Assembly (NCBI RefSeq): GCF_002775205.1
Contig: NC_036443.1
Location: 11,523,698-11,587,697 of the forward strand
Length of the DNA stretch: 64,000 nucleotides
From: Xiphophorus maculatus
Taxonomy: Eukaryota; Chordata; Actinopteri; Cyprinodontiformes; Poeciliidae
Direction of reading: 5' to 3'
The notes under the pieces: model-generated
Databases searched by the model: none
Told to the model about the DNA's origin: nothing
Seen by the model: only the letters and a program-made list of their open reading frames with translations
In this document: piece by piece, positions 1 to 11,900 of the stretch
Layout of the letters: each line of letters opens with the position of its first letter
Position numbering within the stretch: position 1 is the stretch's first letter
Position numbers and translations under genes: made by a program

Positions 1-112
1 TGAGAGTTTTAAAGCCGTTTTTTCAGGAACACGTGCTGTATTTTTATGGCACTGCACCTTTTTATCTTTGCGCTATGATTGCAATTCTGTGCCTCTCTTT
101 TTCTTGCTAAAG

Positions 113-3100
113 CTTCGACTGCCGGCCCGGCTTCACCGTCAGGAAGACCGACTCCTTCCACCACACTGAAAACATCAAGTCCAACTATCGAGAAAGTGCC
201 AAGTCAATGTTAGTTACAACTATGTATTTCAACCATAAATTTCATTATATCTGAGCTTAATTTGCAGCATTAGCTAACTCTGTGGCCGTAGTTTTAATGA
301 GATTGATGTAGCCTTAACCTTTCTCCTGTATGTTAGTGGCTGGGATTAAAGAACTCATGCCAGTGTTTTGTTTTGTTTTGTTCCTTTTCCAGCAGATACA
401 CTCTTCTGGCTTTCTTTTGTGGGGATTGTTACATCTCTGTTGCTCTTTTGGTTCCTGCTGCTCTTCTGCAGGAACCTGCTCAGAAAGGAAGCTGTTCTTC
501 CCTGCTGGAACAAACAAAAAAAACTGCAAAGACTTCCTCAGGAACCAAAATTGGACGGTAACTACACGGCGATTCTAACTCAACCAACTGAATCAAACGC
601 AGCAATACCGTGATAATTTCATTATTTATCCCCTGACATTGTATGACAACTTAATTCTAACATTGCTTTGATGAACTATAAATTTCTTCCTTTTCTATTT
701 GGACTTGGATCTCACTATTCCAAAACCTAGACATTTTTTCAAAAAGTGTGAAAGAAGGAGAAGAAAACAAGGCAGCTAGGAACATGTCAGAAGTTTTCTA
801 AGTGTGACGCTCTCAGTAAACACACAAAACTCAAACATCAGCTGATAACACAGTGAGCACCTCTAAAAAAAGAGTGACAACAAAGTCTCCAGTGTCGGTG
901 AGAGTTCAGAAAGCGAATATTGATACAGTAATTTATTCATCAATGATAATTCATCCAGAGACTTGTGGTCTCACATTTTTACACATAAACAGTCTGTGTT
1001 TTACTTGTGAGGGTGAAGCGTCAAAACGTTCTTCCAAGAACAATGTCTGCCATCCCACTCAAACTCCGAAGGCCTGTCTACATTTGCTTTTCTCACAACA
1101 TCAAACATTAAAAGTCTCTTTGAGTTGAATCTGCACGGAAATTAAAGTCCGTACATGCAGTTAGACTTCATCTTAAACAACACTACACTTCAAACTGAAG
1201 TGCATTTTCAAATGAACTGCCTTCTTTCAGAAAAATAAAATAAAAACTAGACCAACTTTGAATGCATGTGCTGTGAAAATGTGTGTCTTATCTGGGGGTA
1301 AAATGTGATGAAATGTGCCCTTTGATAATCTAAGCATGTCATAGTTGCAATGGAAATGTCAAAACATTCATGCCCTTCCATTTAGCTTGACTGATTTATG
1401 AATAATAATGCGTCATTTCATAATTCTGAACAAATACTTAAAAATACTAACCACAACAAAAGAAGAATGAGATTTCAGACACTGGTAGCATTATTTCTTG
1501 TTTTTAATACTTTTTTAAAATTTGTATTAAATGTGACTAGATATATGCAGGAAACTAACTGATATCATCGGCTTTTCTCCTTACAGAACAACGTAGTCAT
1601 CACTGTAGCAGCCCAACCACACAGGTTTGTGCTCTCTCTCATGATCTTTATCCTCTGTTCACCTAACAGTACAACACATACAGTTGCAGCACTGTAGGTG
1701 GAGGAAGACTGATCTTAAAACCACTCACTCACACACATACACAGGCGCGCACTCAGAAAGGTCAAGAGAAACAAAAGTGAAATGCCGATAAACATCTCTC
1801 TGGTGTAGTTACCAAACATTTGCGACAAAGGCCAAAGATAATTTGCCTGTATTGAAAAATTACAGAGGAATTTTGCTATTCGGAGAGAACGCCGGGGGAG
1901 TTGTGTTTTACTCGTTGCTGTTTGTTCTTTCCAGACATTTACAGTTTTTGAGGAAACTCCCATGATGTCGCTCTGTCAGGAACCACCTGCACACGTCGGC
2001 GGCCACGTGCGGCACAGTCTTCACACGGGTAAAGTTCATCATTTGGTTCCCAACACTAGTTCACTTCTACGGAACTTTGTTGTTCTCCGCGTACTGTAGC
2101 CCCGACCAAATAACCTGGACGTCGGAGGATGACTTTAGTGCCATGACGCGTCCCAGAAGACCAGAGAGAAACTGGTTTACTTACTGTTTGTTTTGCTAAT
2201 GAAAACAAAAAATAAGTACAGATGACACCCACCAGGTGGGAACCTATCAGGCGTTATCTCATGACGTGTGTCTGTGTTACTACGAGGGTTTTAACCACCA
2301 AAAAATGCTAAATGAGTCACAGAATAACATAAAAGCAACACATCTAAAAGAAAGGAAGCCGCTTAAGGAAGTCGGCCCCCTTTCAGTTTTACTCTCTATG
2401 AAGCTGGCCACATAATTATGGTGATCTTTAGCCTCGTCAACGAGAAAAAGTTACTTTGTCCTTGAAGTACTAATGAGAGTTTCTCCAAAACAGATCAAAT
2501 TCCTTGAGGGATTTTGCAACTGGTTTAATATGCAGCAGAAAATAGAAGTAACGATGTCCATATTGCCTTATAAAGCATTCTGACCCCTTTAATTTTTTTT
2601 TACATTTTGTTAAAAAGCAACCACAAACTTCAATGTATTTTATTGGGATTTTACTTGATAGACTAGTTTTAAAATAGTGCATAGCAGTGGGATGAGAATT
2701 ACACATGATTTTTATTTTATTTTTTTCAAAGTTTGCCCTGGTTTTGTATTTAGCTCCCCTGAATCAATGCTGTACAGAACCATCTTTTGCTGCAGCTGCA
2801 CATTTTTGAGGAGTGTCTCTAACAAATTTAGAGAACAGTGTCACCCCCCCCCTGCTCCCCCCTTCTTCGTCTTTGCAAAATACCTCAAACTCAGCTAAAC
2901 TGGAAGGAAACGAATGAATCTGAACACACGGATATGCTCTGGCTTATGTTTATGGTTGTTACTGGAGCTGAAATCCTTGGCAGCCTCCAACAGCTTTTCT
3001 CCTGTTGGTAGTCCCATCTTTTTCCCTGTCAACTCTCGCTGGCCACGCTAAAGAAACTTATCCTGACAGCATACTGACGCAACCACCAAGTTTCACTGTG

Positions 3101-5338
3101 GGCACGGTGTGGTCAGGGTGACGCGCATTGTGAGTTTTCCGCCACATGGTGATACGTAGGTAGGGCAAAAAAAGCTCAATGTTACACCAGTTTCACCAGA
3201 GGACGTTCTTCCACATGTACATGCACGCCCTGCGACAGACTGGCGACCTGTCCAGGGTGTACCCCGCCTCTCGCCCGGAACGTTAGCTGGAGATAGGCAC
3301 CAGCACACCTGTGTGACTTCTGAAGACAGTCATTCGGACTGGAAATGGGGCAGAATAGAAATGGCTGCCTTACTTTTGAGATTAAAGCTGCTGACTGATT
3401 CAACAGGCTGGATGACTCACAGGTCAGAGTTAGGACAAACAACAAAACAACTGTAGAAAAAAAAAGTGCAAATAACATCCAGATTAAAACAATAAATCAG
3501 GACAAAATCTCCTAACTAAAAGGCAAAATGAAAGGAAATAAGGAATCGCTTTGCACTGTTCCAGCTGCAGCTCTTTATAAAACTGCAGAAATAATATCAT
3601 GCTTTGTTGTTTTATTAATATTTTGTATGAACTCATGAAGATTTCACTGTCATGATCAAAGATAATATAACCATTTTATCTGTCTGGATGAACGTCACCT
3701 TCACAGGTTGGTAGGATGTCTGATGGGTGTGAGATCGAGCATCTGGCAGTGCTTTGCACGTCTTATTGTTTTCATGTTGCACTATCTCAATGTTTGGTCC
3801 TCTCACATTTTCAACTGTGCTTGCTCAACACAAAATTTATCTGTAATCAGTCATTCGCTGTTTAAGTGGAAAGGAGGAAACGGGACGCCCTCTTTCTTGC
3901 CTGTCAGTCAAGAGTTTAGGTGAAGGGAAATCAGATAATCAATGCATATCTTTGTTTTGCATGCTTGCTAAACACCAGCTCAGGCACTTAGTTTATCAGG
4001 TTAGGTTTTTTTGGGTTTTTTTCTTGTAGGAAATTAACCTTAGACTGTATGACATCACAGGATAAACTATAAAGAATTGGCTAATACGACAAATGTGAAA
4101 CATCCTCCTATCAACCTTCAAAAGGAGCGCCTCAAATCCAGCTACAATTTTAGCATTTCTACTGAAGTAGATTTTGGAGAATGTCTTCAGAAGACAAATC
4201 CTCAGTTGGATTTATGTCTGGACTTTGGACCATTCTGACATATGAACACGCTCTGATTAAAAACCATCTCATTGTAGCTCTTTACTGTATGTTTAGAGCT
4301 GATATCTTCTCTGTGGGTAAACGTCTGTCCCCGACGCAAGTCTTTAAGAAGTTTTCTTTTCAGAATGTAGTCCTATTCATCTTTTAATCATCTCTGATCT
4401 ACGTAGATTTTCTGTCGCTGTTGAGGAAAGCATCGCCACAAGATGATGCTGTCACCGTGTTCCACACGGTGGTGTTTTGATGATGTGCTGTTAGCTTTTT
4501 TTTATGACATTTAGTTTAGTAGGCCAAAAGTTACATTTTTTTCCACCTATCTGACCAGAGTTCAGTTTTCACATCTTTCCTCTACTCTGTCGCTTTCTTT
4601 CCACAATGGCTTTCACGACTTTTATTATCACCTTTCCCTGCTTTAAGCTTTCCCACAACTTCATCCATTTGTTATCCTGCTATGTTCTTTCATCTTCACG
4701 ATACATTTTGTTCATTCTGATATTCTAGAAAATCTCAGAGGCCTTCATAGAACAGCTGCATTTATACTGAGATTAGATTAAAAACGAGTGAATTCTATTT
4801 AGGGAGCTAAAGGGAGCTACTAAAGGTAACTGCAGTGCTATTTTTCATTGGTCTGCCACATAAAATCCCAATAAAATATTAAGATTAAAGTAGAGCAAGT
4901 AGAAGAAGTCTCAATACTACCTCACGTTAATAGAAATAAGCCTAAACCAGAAGTTGGACTTGCTGAAGATGCAAAGTGAAAACTTGCAAAACCTTTTTCC
5001 CCCCAGATGCAAGACGATATGAGCACTGTGACCGCTGGCCGGCCATCGTGCTCTACGCGATCATCAAGGAAGTGCCTCTTCGCAGATGGAAGGAGTTCCT
5101 CCGACTGCTGTCCGTGTCTGACCAGCAGATGGAGCGTGTGGAGATGGAGGCCGGTCTCGGGTCCATGGAGAAGCAGTACCAGATGCTGAGGCTGTGGAGC
5201 CAGCGCTCCTCGGCGAGCCTGAATGAAGTTTACTCCTCTCTGCACCTCATGGAGTTGTCGGGCTGCGTCCAGCAGCTGCAGGAGAACCTGGAGAGGCTGC
5301 AGTGGAGGTGCGAAGCGAAGCAGGCGCTCACAGCCTGA
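113..5338 (+). CDS. tnfrsf25: Death-domain TNF receptor, TNFRSF25 (DR3)-like, 3' part only
   Basis: Five phase-compatible exons are visible: 113-208, 393-557, 1587-1624, 1935-2028 and 5007-5338 (stop 5336-5338), giving about 240 residues. The first encodes a Ser/Thr/Pro-rich stalk. The second encodes a single transmembrane helix (starting [20 protein letters not shown]), then a basic stop-transfer stretch. Two short exons encode the cytoplasmic linker (contains [13 protein letters not shown]). The last encodes a death domain with [21 protein letters not shown] and LSGCVQQL. The receptor would act at the plasma membrane, recruiting death-domain adaptors such as TRADD after ligand binding; that role is known for the family, not shown here. 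The cysteine-rich ligand-binding exons lie before the window. The death-domain C-terminus (SLNEVYSSL then SGCV) fits DR3 better than TNFR1, which remains the alternative. The stalk reads sensibly only with incoming phase 1; the other frame gives a cysteine-containing peptide out of phase with the membrane helix. Confidence 0.75.
2583..3225 (-). mobile_element. Decayed Tc1/mariner-like element, antisense
   Basis: This lies in the last intron of the receptor gene. It starts with a terminal-repeat-like stretch (TTTTATTGGGATTTTACTTG at 2637-2656). From about 2730 it continues as the reverse complement of a Tc1-type transposase, including the common fish segment reading CCACCAAGTTTCACTGTGGG on the + strand. 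A C-rich insertion near 2838 and many stops show it is a fossil. The family assignment rests on recognising the widespread teleost Tc1 consensus. Confidence 0.6.
3226..3308 (-). repeat. Fragment of a teleost tRNA-type SINE
   Basis: About 80 bases (CTGCGACAGACTGGCGACCT through GATAGGCACCAGC) are the same sequence, on the opposite strand, as the 5' half on the + strand of the fuller copy at 26920-27309. It abuts the Tc1 fossil directly, so it probably inserted into it or replaced its end. Confidence 0.7.
4080..4900 (-). mobile_element. Second decayed Tc1/mariner-like element, antisense
   Basis: The + strand is the reverse complement of a Tc1 transposase gene. Around 4205-4270 it encodes, antisense, the region before the catalytic NPxE motif. 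GATGATGCTGTCACCGTG at 4442-4459 is the usual GGGSIM-type block. The right end (TAAAATCCCAATAAAATATT, 4861-4880) matches the terminal sequence at 2637-2656 in inverted orientation. The element ends within 110 bases of the death-domain exon. Confidence 0.6.
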
Positions 5339-6650
5339 CGGGGCTACTGAAGGGAAGGGGCGGCTCCTGAGACTGCAGCTTTAAACGCAAAGAGTACAAA
5401 GCCGTCTGTGATACAGGCGGGATAGGAAATATCAATTCTCAGTTTGTTCCTGGGTGTTTGTGAACACTGGCAACTAAAGTTTAACACCAACAGACTACTG
5501 CAACGACATCATGTATTTCTTGAATTGTGGAGGTGAATACCATCATGGAGAGCAGTGTGATTTCTTTATAGGCTTGCCCACAACATGTATTTTTTGTGTT
5601 ATCTAACCAAAGATATATACTGTACACACTGGATGTAGGTTTGATCCAGGCCAGTCAGTCAGAGATCACACGAGGAAGACTTCACCATGTGAATGAAGGC
5701 ACCAACGGTAACAATTCTCAGAAGCACTTTCTGTTTCTTTAGGTGTGTTCTCCATCCTAGTAACCCGTTGAGGGCATTGAAAAAAAAAAGTTATATAAAC
5801 AAGGGTAATGCCTCTCTGTCAACTGTTACCTTCTGTCTTGAAACCTCCAAGAAAACACCACTCTACCTCTTTTTCTCTCATGTGGGCATCGTTTATAGTT
5901 CAACAGTAGAAAGTTGTGGTTTCACAGCGGTGCACTGACGTTTAAATATGAGTAAGACTCGCATCGTGTTTGCACTTCCTGTGTTCGTTTAGCTCCGGGA
6001 GTTGACCCTCCAGTTTTATCTGTTTCCATTCGACTAGTTAAATAAAGACTACACTGAATGGAGACTTTAAGTACATCTGTGATGCTTGAGCAGGCCAGCT
6101 GCCCATGGTCTCCTTCAGCATAAAAGTCTGACAGTACAACTCAGCCACTGATTCTGATTCTGGTTACTCACCTTTTCAAGAAGGAGACAACTGAAATCCC
6201 CAAAGGACGTCAGATTTTCAGTTTCCTGCAAGCAAAACGGTGTCAGTGTGCAGTAGGCTGGGTTTTTCCTCACCACACTTATTCCATTCAGAATGATAGT
6301 TTTGGCTTGTGGTGTTCAAGTATCTCACTTTGAGAGTTTCTTTTTTTTTTGTATGTGTCAGTTCAGTTCACTGACAGGAAAGGACTTGGACTTTCCAGTT
6401 TTTAGGAGGTTATAATAACAAGGTATTTGTGTTTGATCTCAGAACCTATAATTTGTGTTGTAGATATTGCTTTTCTTAATTTTATGAAACTATTTATGAA
6501 TGTTATCTTGAGTGTTTTTCTTTTTATTTGAATGCTCACTGGTCTTGTTGATAGATTTATAAAACAAAGCGGTACTGTAATAAACCATGTGCACATGGTT
6601 ACGTGTGATGTGTAAAGAATAAAAAAAGCTGAAGCCAAGCTTGGTGTGTG
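5339..6650 (+). other. 3' UTR and downstream flank of the death receptor gene
   Basis: Non-coding sequence follows the stop codon. AATAAA signals occur at 6041-6046 and 6618-6623, so the 3' UTR is probably 0.7 or 1.3 kb. Short open frames here show no family resemblance. Confidence 0.5.
6041..6046 (+). terminator. Candidate poly(A) signal of the death receptor gene
   Basis: This is a canonical AATAAA about 700 bases after the stop. A second copy at 6618-6623 could give a longer transcript. Confidence 0.45.
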
Positions 6651-7900
6651 GAGTACACTTGGATTGCAGCAGCTTTGTGGACTAGCCTTGTTTAATAGAA
6701 CCCTGTCAAAAGAATTTGGGCAGGAATTTGGACGGGCTTTTATTTTTGTAGTTAAATCTCATGAATTGCAAATTCTCCCTCAGTATGAGTAACAGCTGCA
6801 CTACAGTCTTTGTATTCTTTACGCAGGATGCGGTATATTTAAAACACTAATATGTAGCTAAAGGAAAAAGTGACAAAAGAAAGCTTTTCAATTGAACACC
6901 TCTGACATCATCACGCTTTTGAGAATATACTGCTGATCTGGAAATTACATGCAAGATGGTGATTGTCTATATATTTATAGCTGCATGGAGGAACTGTTGT
7001 CACAATCAGTTAAAAAAAATAAAATCCGCCTGGTTATGGCAATGAAATATGTTTTGTTCAGAAAATTAAGCATGAATCATTTTTGGAAGGCTGAGTTTTT
7101 CCTCGCCCCATTCAGGTCGATATTTACTGCCAGACGTAATGTGTCGCTAAAATAGGAACAGTCTGGCGAACGAAGTGGGGTAAAAACACGTCATGTTTCA
7201 ATGTAAAGAAATTCAAGAAAAGTTGAGAAAAAAAGTCATTTATAATTATTGTAGACAGAGGGGTTACAAAGCTGTTTCTAACCATTTGCGACATCAGTGA
7301 CTTAAAGTGAGAAGAAAGCTGAATATTGGAGAAGCTTTTTCATGAGCGACCAGTCGACTAAGATTACTCAGAGAGGAATGAAGAGTCAACCAGGTGATAA
7401 CTAAAGAACAATTATAATAGCATGATTGTCTGGGGCAGCTTTACTGCCTCAAGGTATGAATCCATGAATTCTGCTCTCCAGCTAAAATCTTGAAAGCTGA
7501 TAATTTTAATCTTGAGTTAGAGTGCATTTGGACTATGCAGTTATGCAGTTTATCAAAGCACACCAGTAAGTCCACCTCTGAATGATTCAGAACAGAAAAA
7601 AGAAGAGAAGGAGGAAAAATTAAATGGTTTTAAAGTGGCCTTAAATGTAAGACTTTAAGATCTGATTAAGATGCTGTGGCATGACCCCTCGGTGTTTCTG
7701 AATTAAACCAATTCTAACATCTAGAGGTCATTAAATGGGTCCAACATGTGCTTAAATACTAATGCCAACACAAAAATATATGTTTTCTATATTTTCTGCA
7801 GTAAGGAAACTGATGATCTTTTAGTTTATGTTTTGCTTTCTCTGCAACTCTTCCTATTTTTACATCAGCTTTAGCTCTGAGATAAGCGTACCACAGAGAG
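6651..7900. other. Intergenic region before ttc34
   Basis: This is AT-rich sequence with short open frames only. I see no recognisable gene, RNA or repeat here. Confidence 0.4.
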
Positions 7901-7950
7901 GTTCCTGTCCACTCGCAAACCCCACGGCCTATCACAGTCTGAGAGCGGGC

Positions 7951-8200
7951 GTCTGTGGTTTCCAATGGCAACCACGAGCCGAGCTCCTGAAAACGACTGC
8001 CGAACGAACTGACCCGTTCCGAGAAGAGAGAGGAGTCAAAGCGAGGAAATGCTTCACCGATATGCGGAGCTTATCGCGGTCAGTTCCTTTCTGTCTTCGC
8101 CCACTTTCTGTCTATCGCCTAATTGCTAAATCTTCGAAAAAATAAACACTGGAGTCCCTGCTATTGGGACTCGCTCGCGTTGTCGTGGCAACCACGCACC
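7951..8200 (+). promoter_or_regulatory. Probable ttc34 promoter with two X-box (RFX) motifs
   Basis: This is a locally GC-richer block about 0.7-1 kb upstream of the ttc34 start codon. It has a perfect X-box half-site pair, GTTGTCGTGGCAAC (8179-8192), and a looser one with a 3-base spacer, GTTTCCAATGGCAAC (7958-7972). A reverse CCAAT box sits at 8163-8167. X-boxes bind RFX factors, which control many cilia genes. The transcription start cannot be fixed by eye. Confidence 0.5.
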
Positions 8201-8240
8201 CACAGCGATTCAGTTTCATAAGTGGGGCCGGGGTTGCCTG

Positions 8241-8266
8241 CACTCGGGTTGTTTACAACCCGAGTG
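8241..8266 (+). repeat. Perfect 12-bp inverted repeat in the ttc34 leader region
   Basis: CACTCGGGTTGT and its exact complement are separated by two T bases. If transcribed, the element would form a strong short hairpin in the 5' leader of ttc34. Confidence 0.6.
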
Positions 8267-8502
8267 AAAGAGAACAAAAATAAATAAATCAAAACAAGGC
8301 TAAGGCTACCACAGAGGTGGGTTGGTGGTTTTGCTCACTATGAAAGTACAAACTTTTGTTGGCTTTTGGTGGTGAAACAAAATGTCTTAAAGAGGGTTAA
8401 TGTAAGCCAAAGAAACCACACGGGGGCGCTCTAAGATGTTTTTTTTAAAGCCAGATTAGAAGCAGACTTTTTCCTTTTTATTTTCAGCATAATTTTTAAA
8501 TC

Positions 8503-8700
8503 AATTCAAATAAAAAAATACTTTATTGATCTCAAAGGGAAATTAAATTTTGTTGTAACTCATATTATTCATGGTTCTTCAAGGACTTGATGCAGATCTA
8601 TGGCTGTGGGCAGGAAGGATCTCCTGTAGCAGTCTGTGTTACAGCGCATTTGTAGAACGAACAGGGTGCTCAGGATTTATTCAGACTTATCAGAGTAGAT
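8503..8700. repeat. LINE-type 3' tail fragment
   Basis: ACTTTATTGATCTCAAAGGG followed by a block starting ATGCAGATCTATGGCTGTGG is a familiar teleost retroposon end. The subfamily could not be named. Confidence 0.4.
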
Positions 8701-8915
8701 GGGGTTGAATGTGCAACAGTTCAAAAGCGGTGCTGTATTCAGAAATGCCTATACACAGTCACAGACATATATCTTGTAATTGATACTTGGTGAAGTTCTA
8801 AATCAGTGCACTATTAAAAATAGTCTTTTTCTCCCTTTCGCAGTGGGATTTCGCAGGACTTTACTGTATGAACAGCTGAAGAGAGGAGAGAAGAGAAAGG
8901 GACTGACATCTAAGC

Positions 8916-11900
8916 ATGACTGCTTTGGTTTGTCCTCGAGTCAATGTTTCGGAGCTGTGTGCAGATGGAGACAGGTTCCTTCAAAGTGGAAACACGGGGA
9001 AGGCCACGACGCTGTACATGTCTGCCTTCAGTACTCATGCCACCTCTGCTGTATCCCACATGAGGAAACTTGAAAGGTCCAGACTGGTTAAGGTCATCTC
9101 TACTCTAGAAGGCTGGCTGAACGGTCATGGGGACAATCAGTCAGCTGAGGGTATCAATAAGGGCCTTGCGGCTGTTTTCCTGTCAACGCTGTGCCCCAAC
9201 AATTTGTCTGCCACCATTTTTAAAATGGAATCCCTCCTCCAGAGTGGCGGGCTTGGCTGTGAGGAGATTTTTGCACGCTGCACAGCTCTGCTCGAAGGCA
9301 AACGTAATCTTCATCAGGAAGGTTCGACTCAGGTGTTGCTGGAGATAACGCGAGCGCTGGCCTGCCTCTTTTCACAGCCTCACAGTTCGAAGGGACTACG
9401 GCTTTACCTAGCAGCTTATCGGTATAACAAATTAGAAACAGCCTCACTGGTCCGTAGCAGACAAGCTGCACACCTGCCCAAAATAGTAAAAGCCTTCAAA
9501 GATCAAATAATGCCTATATGTCCTTATGTTGCATTAGATAACAAGAGGTCAGCGACCCCAATGGAGAAGAATGCAATAAATGTAAAGGATGCTTCTATAG
9601 CGGTTGAGTTTTTAATGGCCGTTTCCCCTGATGACAGAGAAATACAGGAACTTCAAGCAGCAGATTTGTTCTTGACGGGTAGGTTCGTGGAAAGTGCAGA
9701 GATCTACACTTCTCTTTTACATCAGAAATTGTCACCACAGCCTGCAGACGAATTACCTGAGGGTGGTCCAGAGAGGAAAGCCAGACTCTTAACCTGTCGA
9801 GCAGCTGCTTGTCTCTCAGTAGGTGGCAAAACGGCAGAGGACTGCACAGATCTGGGAGAGGCGTTTGAGATCCACCCTGCCACTGCCAGAGCCTACTTCA
9901 AAAAGCTCTTCACCGATTACGGGACAGGGACGGCAGCTCGCAACCATCTGCGTCAGCAGGCTGAGAGGGGTTTGTCTGGCTTCAGAGAGAGGGTCCTTAT
10001 CCGCGCCGACCTAAGATCTACAGAGGGAGTAGAGCTTCTGGACCCTGTGATCACTTCCCTACGCACTCTGTGCCATTTGGAGCCTGATGGAGGAGGCAGA
10101 GAGCTGCGGGTGAGGCTGGCTGACTGTCTGCTCCTCAGAGGGGAGCACAAAGAGGCTCTCTCAATCTGCAGCCAACTAGCTGCTGCCCAGGGACAACAGA
10201 GCTATCAAAACACAGTCCAAGTTCTTTGTGGATACGCCCGGCTTCTTTCTGGGGACCACAAGGGGGCCTTAGAAGATTTTCAAGCTGTGTTAGAGCACAA
10301 CACGCCGCACCCGTCCAGCTGCGTGCGGGCACTTTGTGGCAGGGGGCTGCTGCGCATGATGGCTGGGTCAAATTACCTCACAGCTCTGGACTACATGACA
10401 GCCAGCAGGCTGCATCCCCGGGAAACGGCTCTGACAGTCCGCTGCTTGGTGCCGTGGAACTTTAGGGGTCTGCTGTTTACAGTCCTGCTCGAGCAGGGCG
10501 GAGTCATGCTGGAGGGGTGCGTAAAGGACAAGCCCGAGTCCGGTTCAAGTGAAGATCCACAGCATCCAAAACATAAGGGGCAGCTTCAGGCGCCATCAAA
10601 GAGAGAAAACCACAGCGCAGGGTATGACATTTGTCCCACTGACAGGGTGCTTGGTTCACACACGTTTTGAGGAAGAAAAAGAGAAGTAATATCATGGTAG
10701 CAGCTTCGTAGATATTTGTAAATATCTTGGTACAAACTCTTATGATATTAGGGCTGCAACTAACAATTATTTTTGTAATACCTTATTCTATCGATAATTC
10801 GGACGAATAATCGGATAATAAAAATTGCCCCGTCTGCAGATTTATCATTTACCAACAGTATTTTGTCTTGTTCAGTATTAGAAATACATTAAAAAGGCAA
10901 ATAAACAAATAATTGAATACCTTTTTAAATAAGAAAATACACATTTTATTGCCTAAAATGCAATAGCATGACATTTCTTCAGCACATGCTTGATCATTTG
11001 AAGCAATGGATGCATCTGCAGCTACAAAATACTTCTAACATTAACATGTAAAAATTTCACTCCTTGTGCTTGAGTTGATGTCAATATAGTGTGGGGCTGA
11101 TTTTGTGATTTTGTTTCTGATTAATTGATAGCAAAAGTTGTTTTTAAACAGAATTTGAACCAGGTGAAGCTAAAACTGCCACTTGAAGAGTTAAGGGTAG
11201 AACATGTTTGCAGAGAAAGTTTTTTTTATTATTATCTTAAATGCAAGATGCAACAACAGTTTTAGCTTAATCACAGCTCTGAGTGTTGTTCTTTCAGCAA
11301 ATTGTCTTTTTTTTAGTCTGTATACTCCAGTTAACAATTAATCAATTACTATTTCAATAATCATTTCATCATAATAAATTTGATTAACCGTTTCAGCCCT
11401 AGACAAGATCATGAATGTAAATATAGCAGGTCAAACCTTCTCGTAAAACATTGTTTTATAATCATGTTTTTAGTGCGATGTCTTCATAGTTATGCTGCAT
11501 CATTGGTTGCCTTGCACACTAGATCTCCTACTGGTGTCCATTCTCTGGCCGGGTTGCTCATGGACCTTCAGCCCCATGCTGACGGGCCTCACATCCTCAC
11601 AGCAGATGTGTTGTACCAGCTTGGGCGAGTGGAGGAGGCCTACAGGTTACTGCTGTCTGTGGGTTCCCCCAATCCTCGGGCTCCTCTCCTGGCTCGCCTC
11701 GCACTCCTGCAGCTCCACAGGGGCTTTCACTATGACGCCAATCAGGTACAGAAGTTAATTTTGTAATTCTTTTGCTGTTGGGCAAGGAAATTCAACTTTT
11801 ATCAACCAAACTTGATTATCCTTTAATTTTGCCCAAACAGCTTGCTATACACTGTCTCAAATGATTCATAAAATGGAGCCCCACAAGAAGTCATTTACAC

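Noticed and set aside
558..613. Reading through the membrane exon to a stop at 611-613
   Set aside because: A donor at 558 joins in phase to the next exons and leads to the death domain. A read-through soluble-tail isoform cannot be excluded, but nothing supports it.
7828..8145. A 105-residue open frame upstream of ttc34
   Set aside because: It overlaps the X-box promoter region and has no recognisable domain or protein-like composition.
10622..10670. ttc34 ending at 10670 as a shorter protein
   Set aside because: A GT donor at 10622 joins in phase to six further exons with TPR motifs, so the stop at 10670 is intronic.
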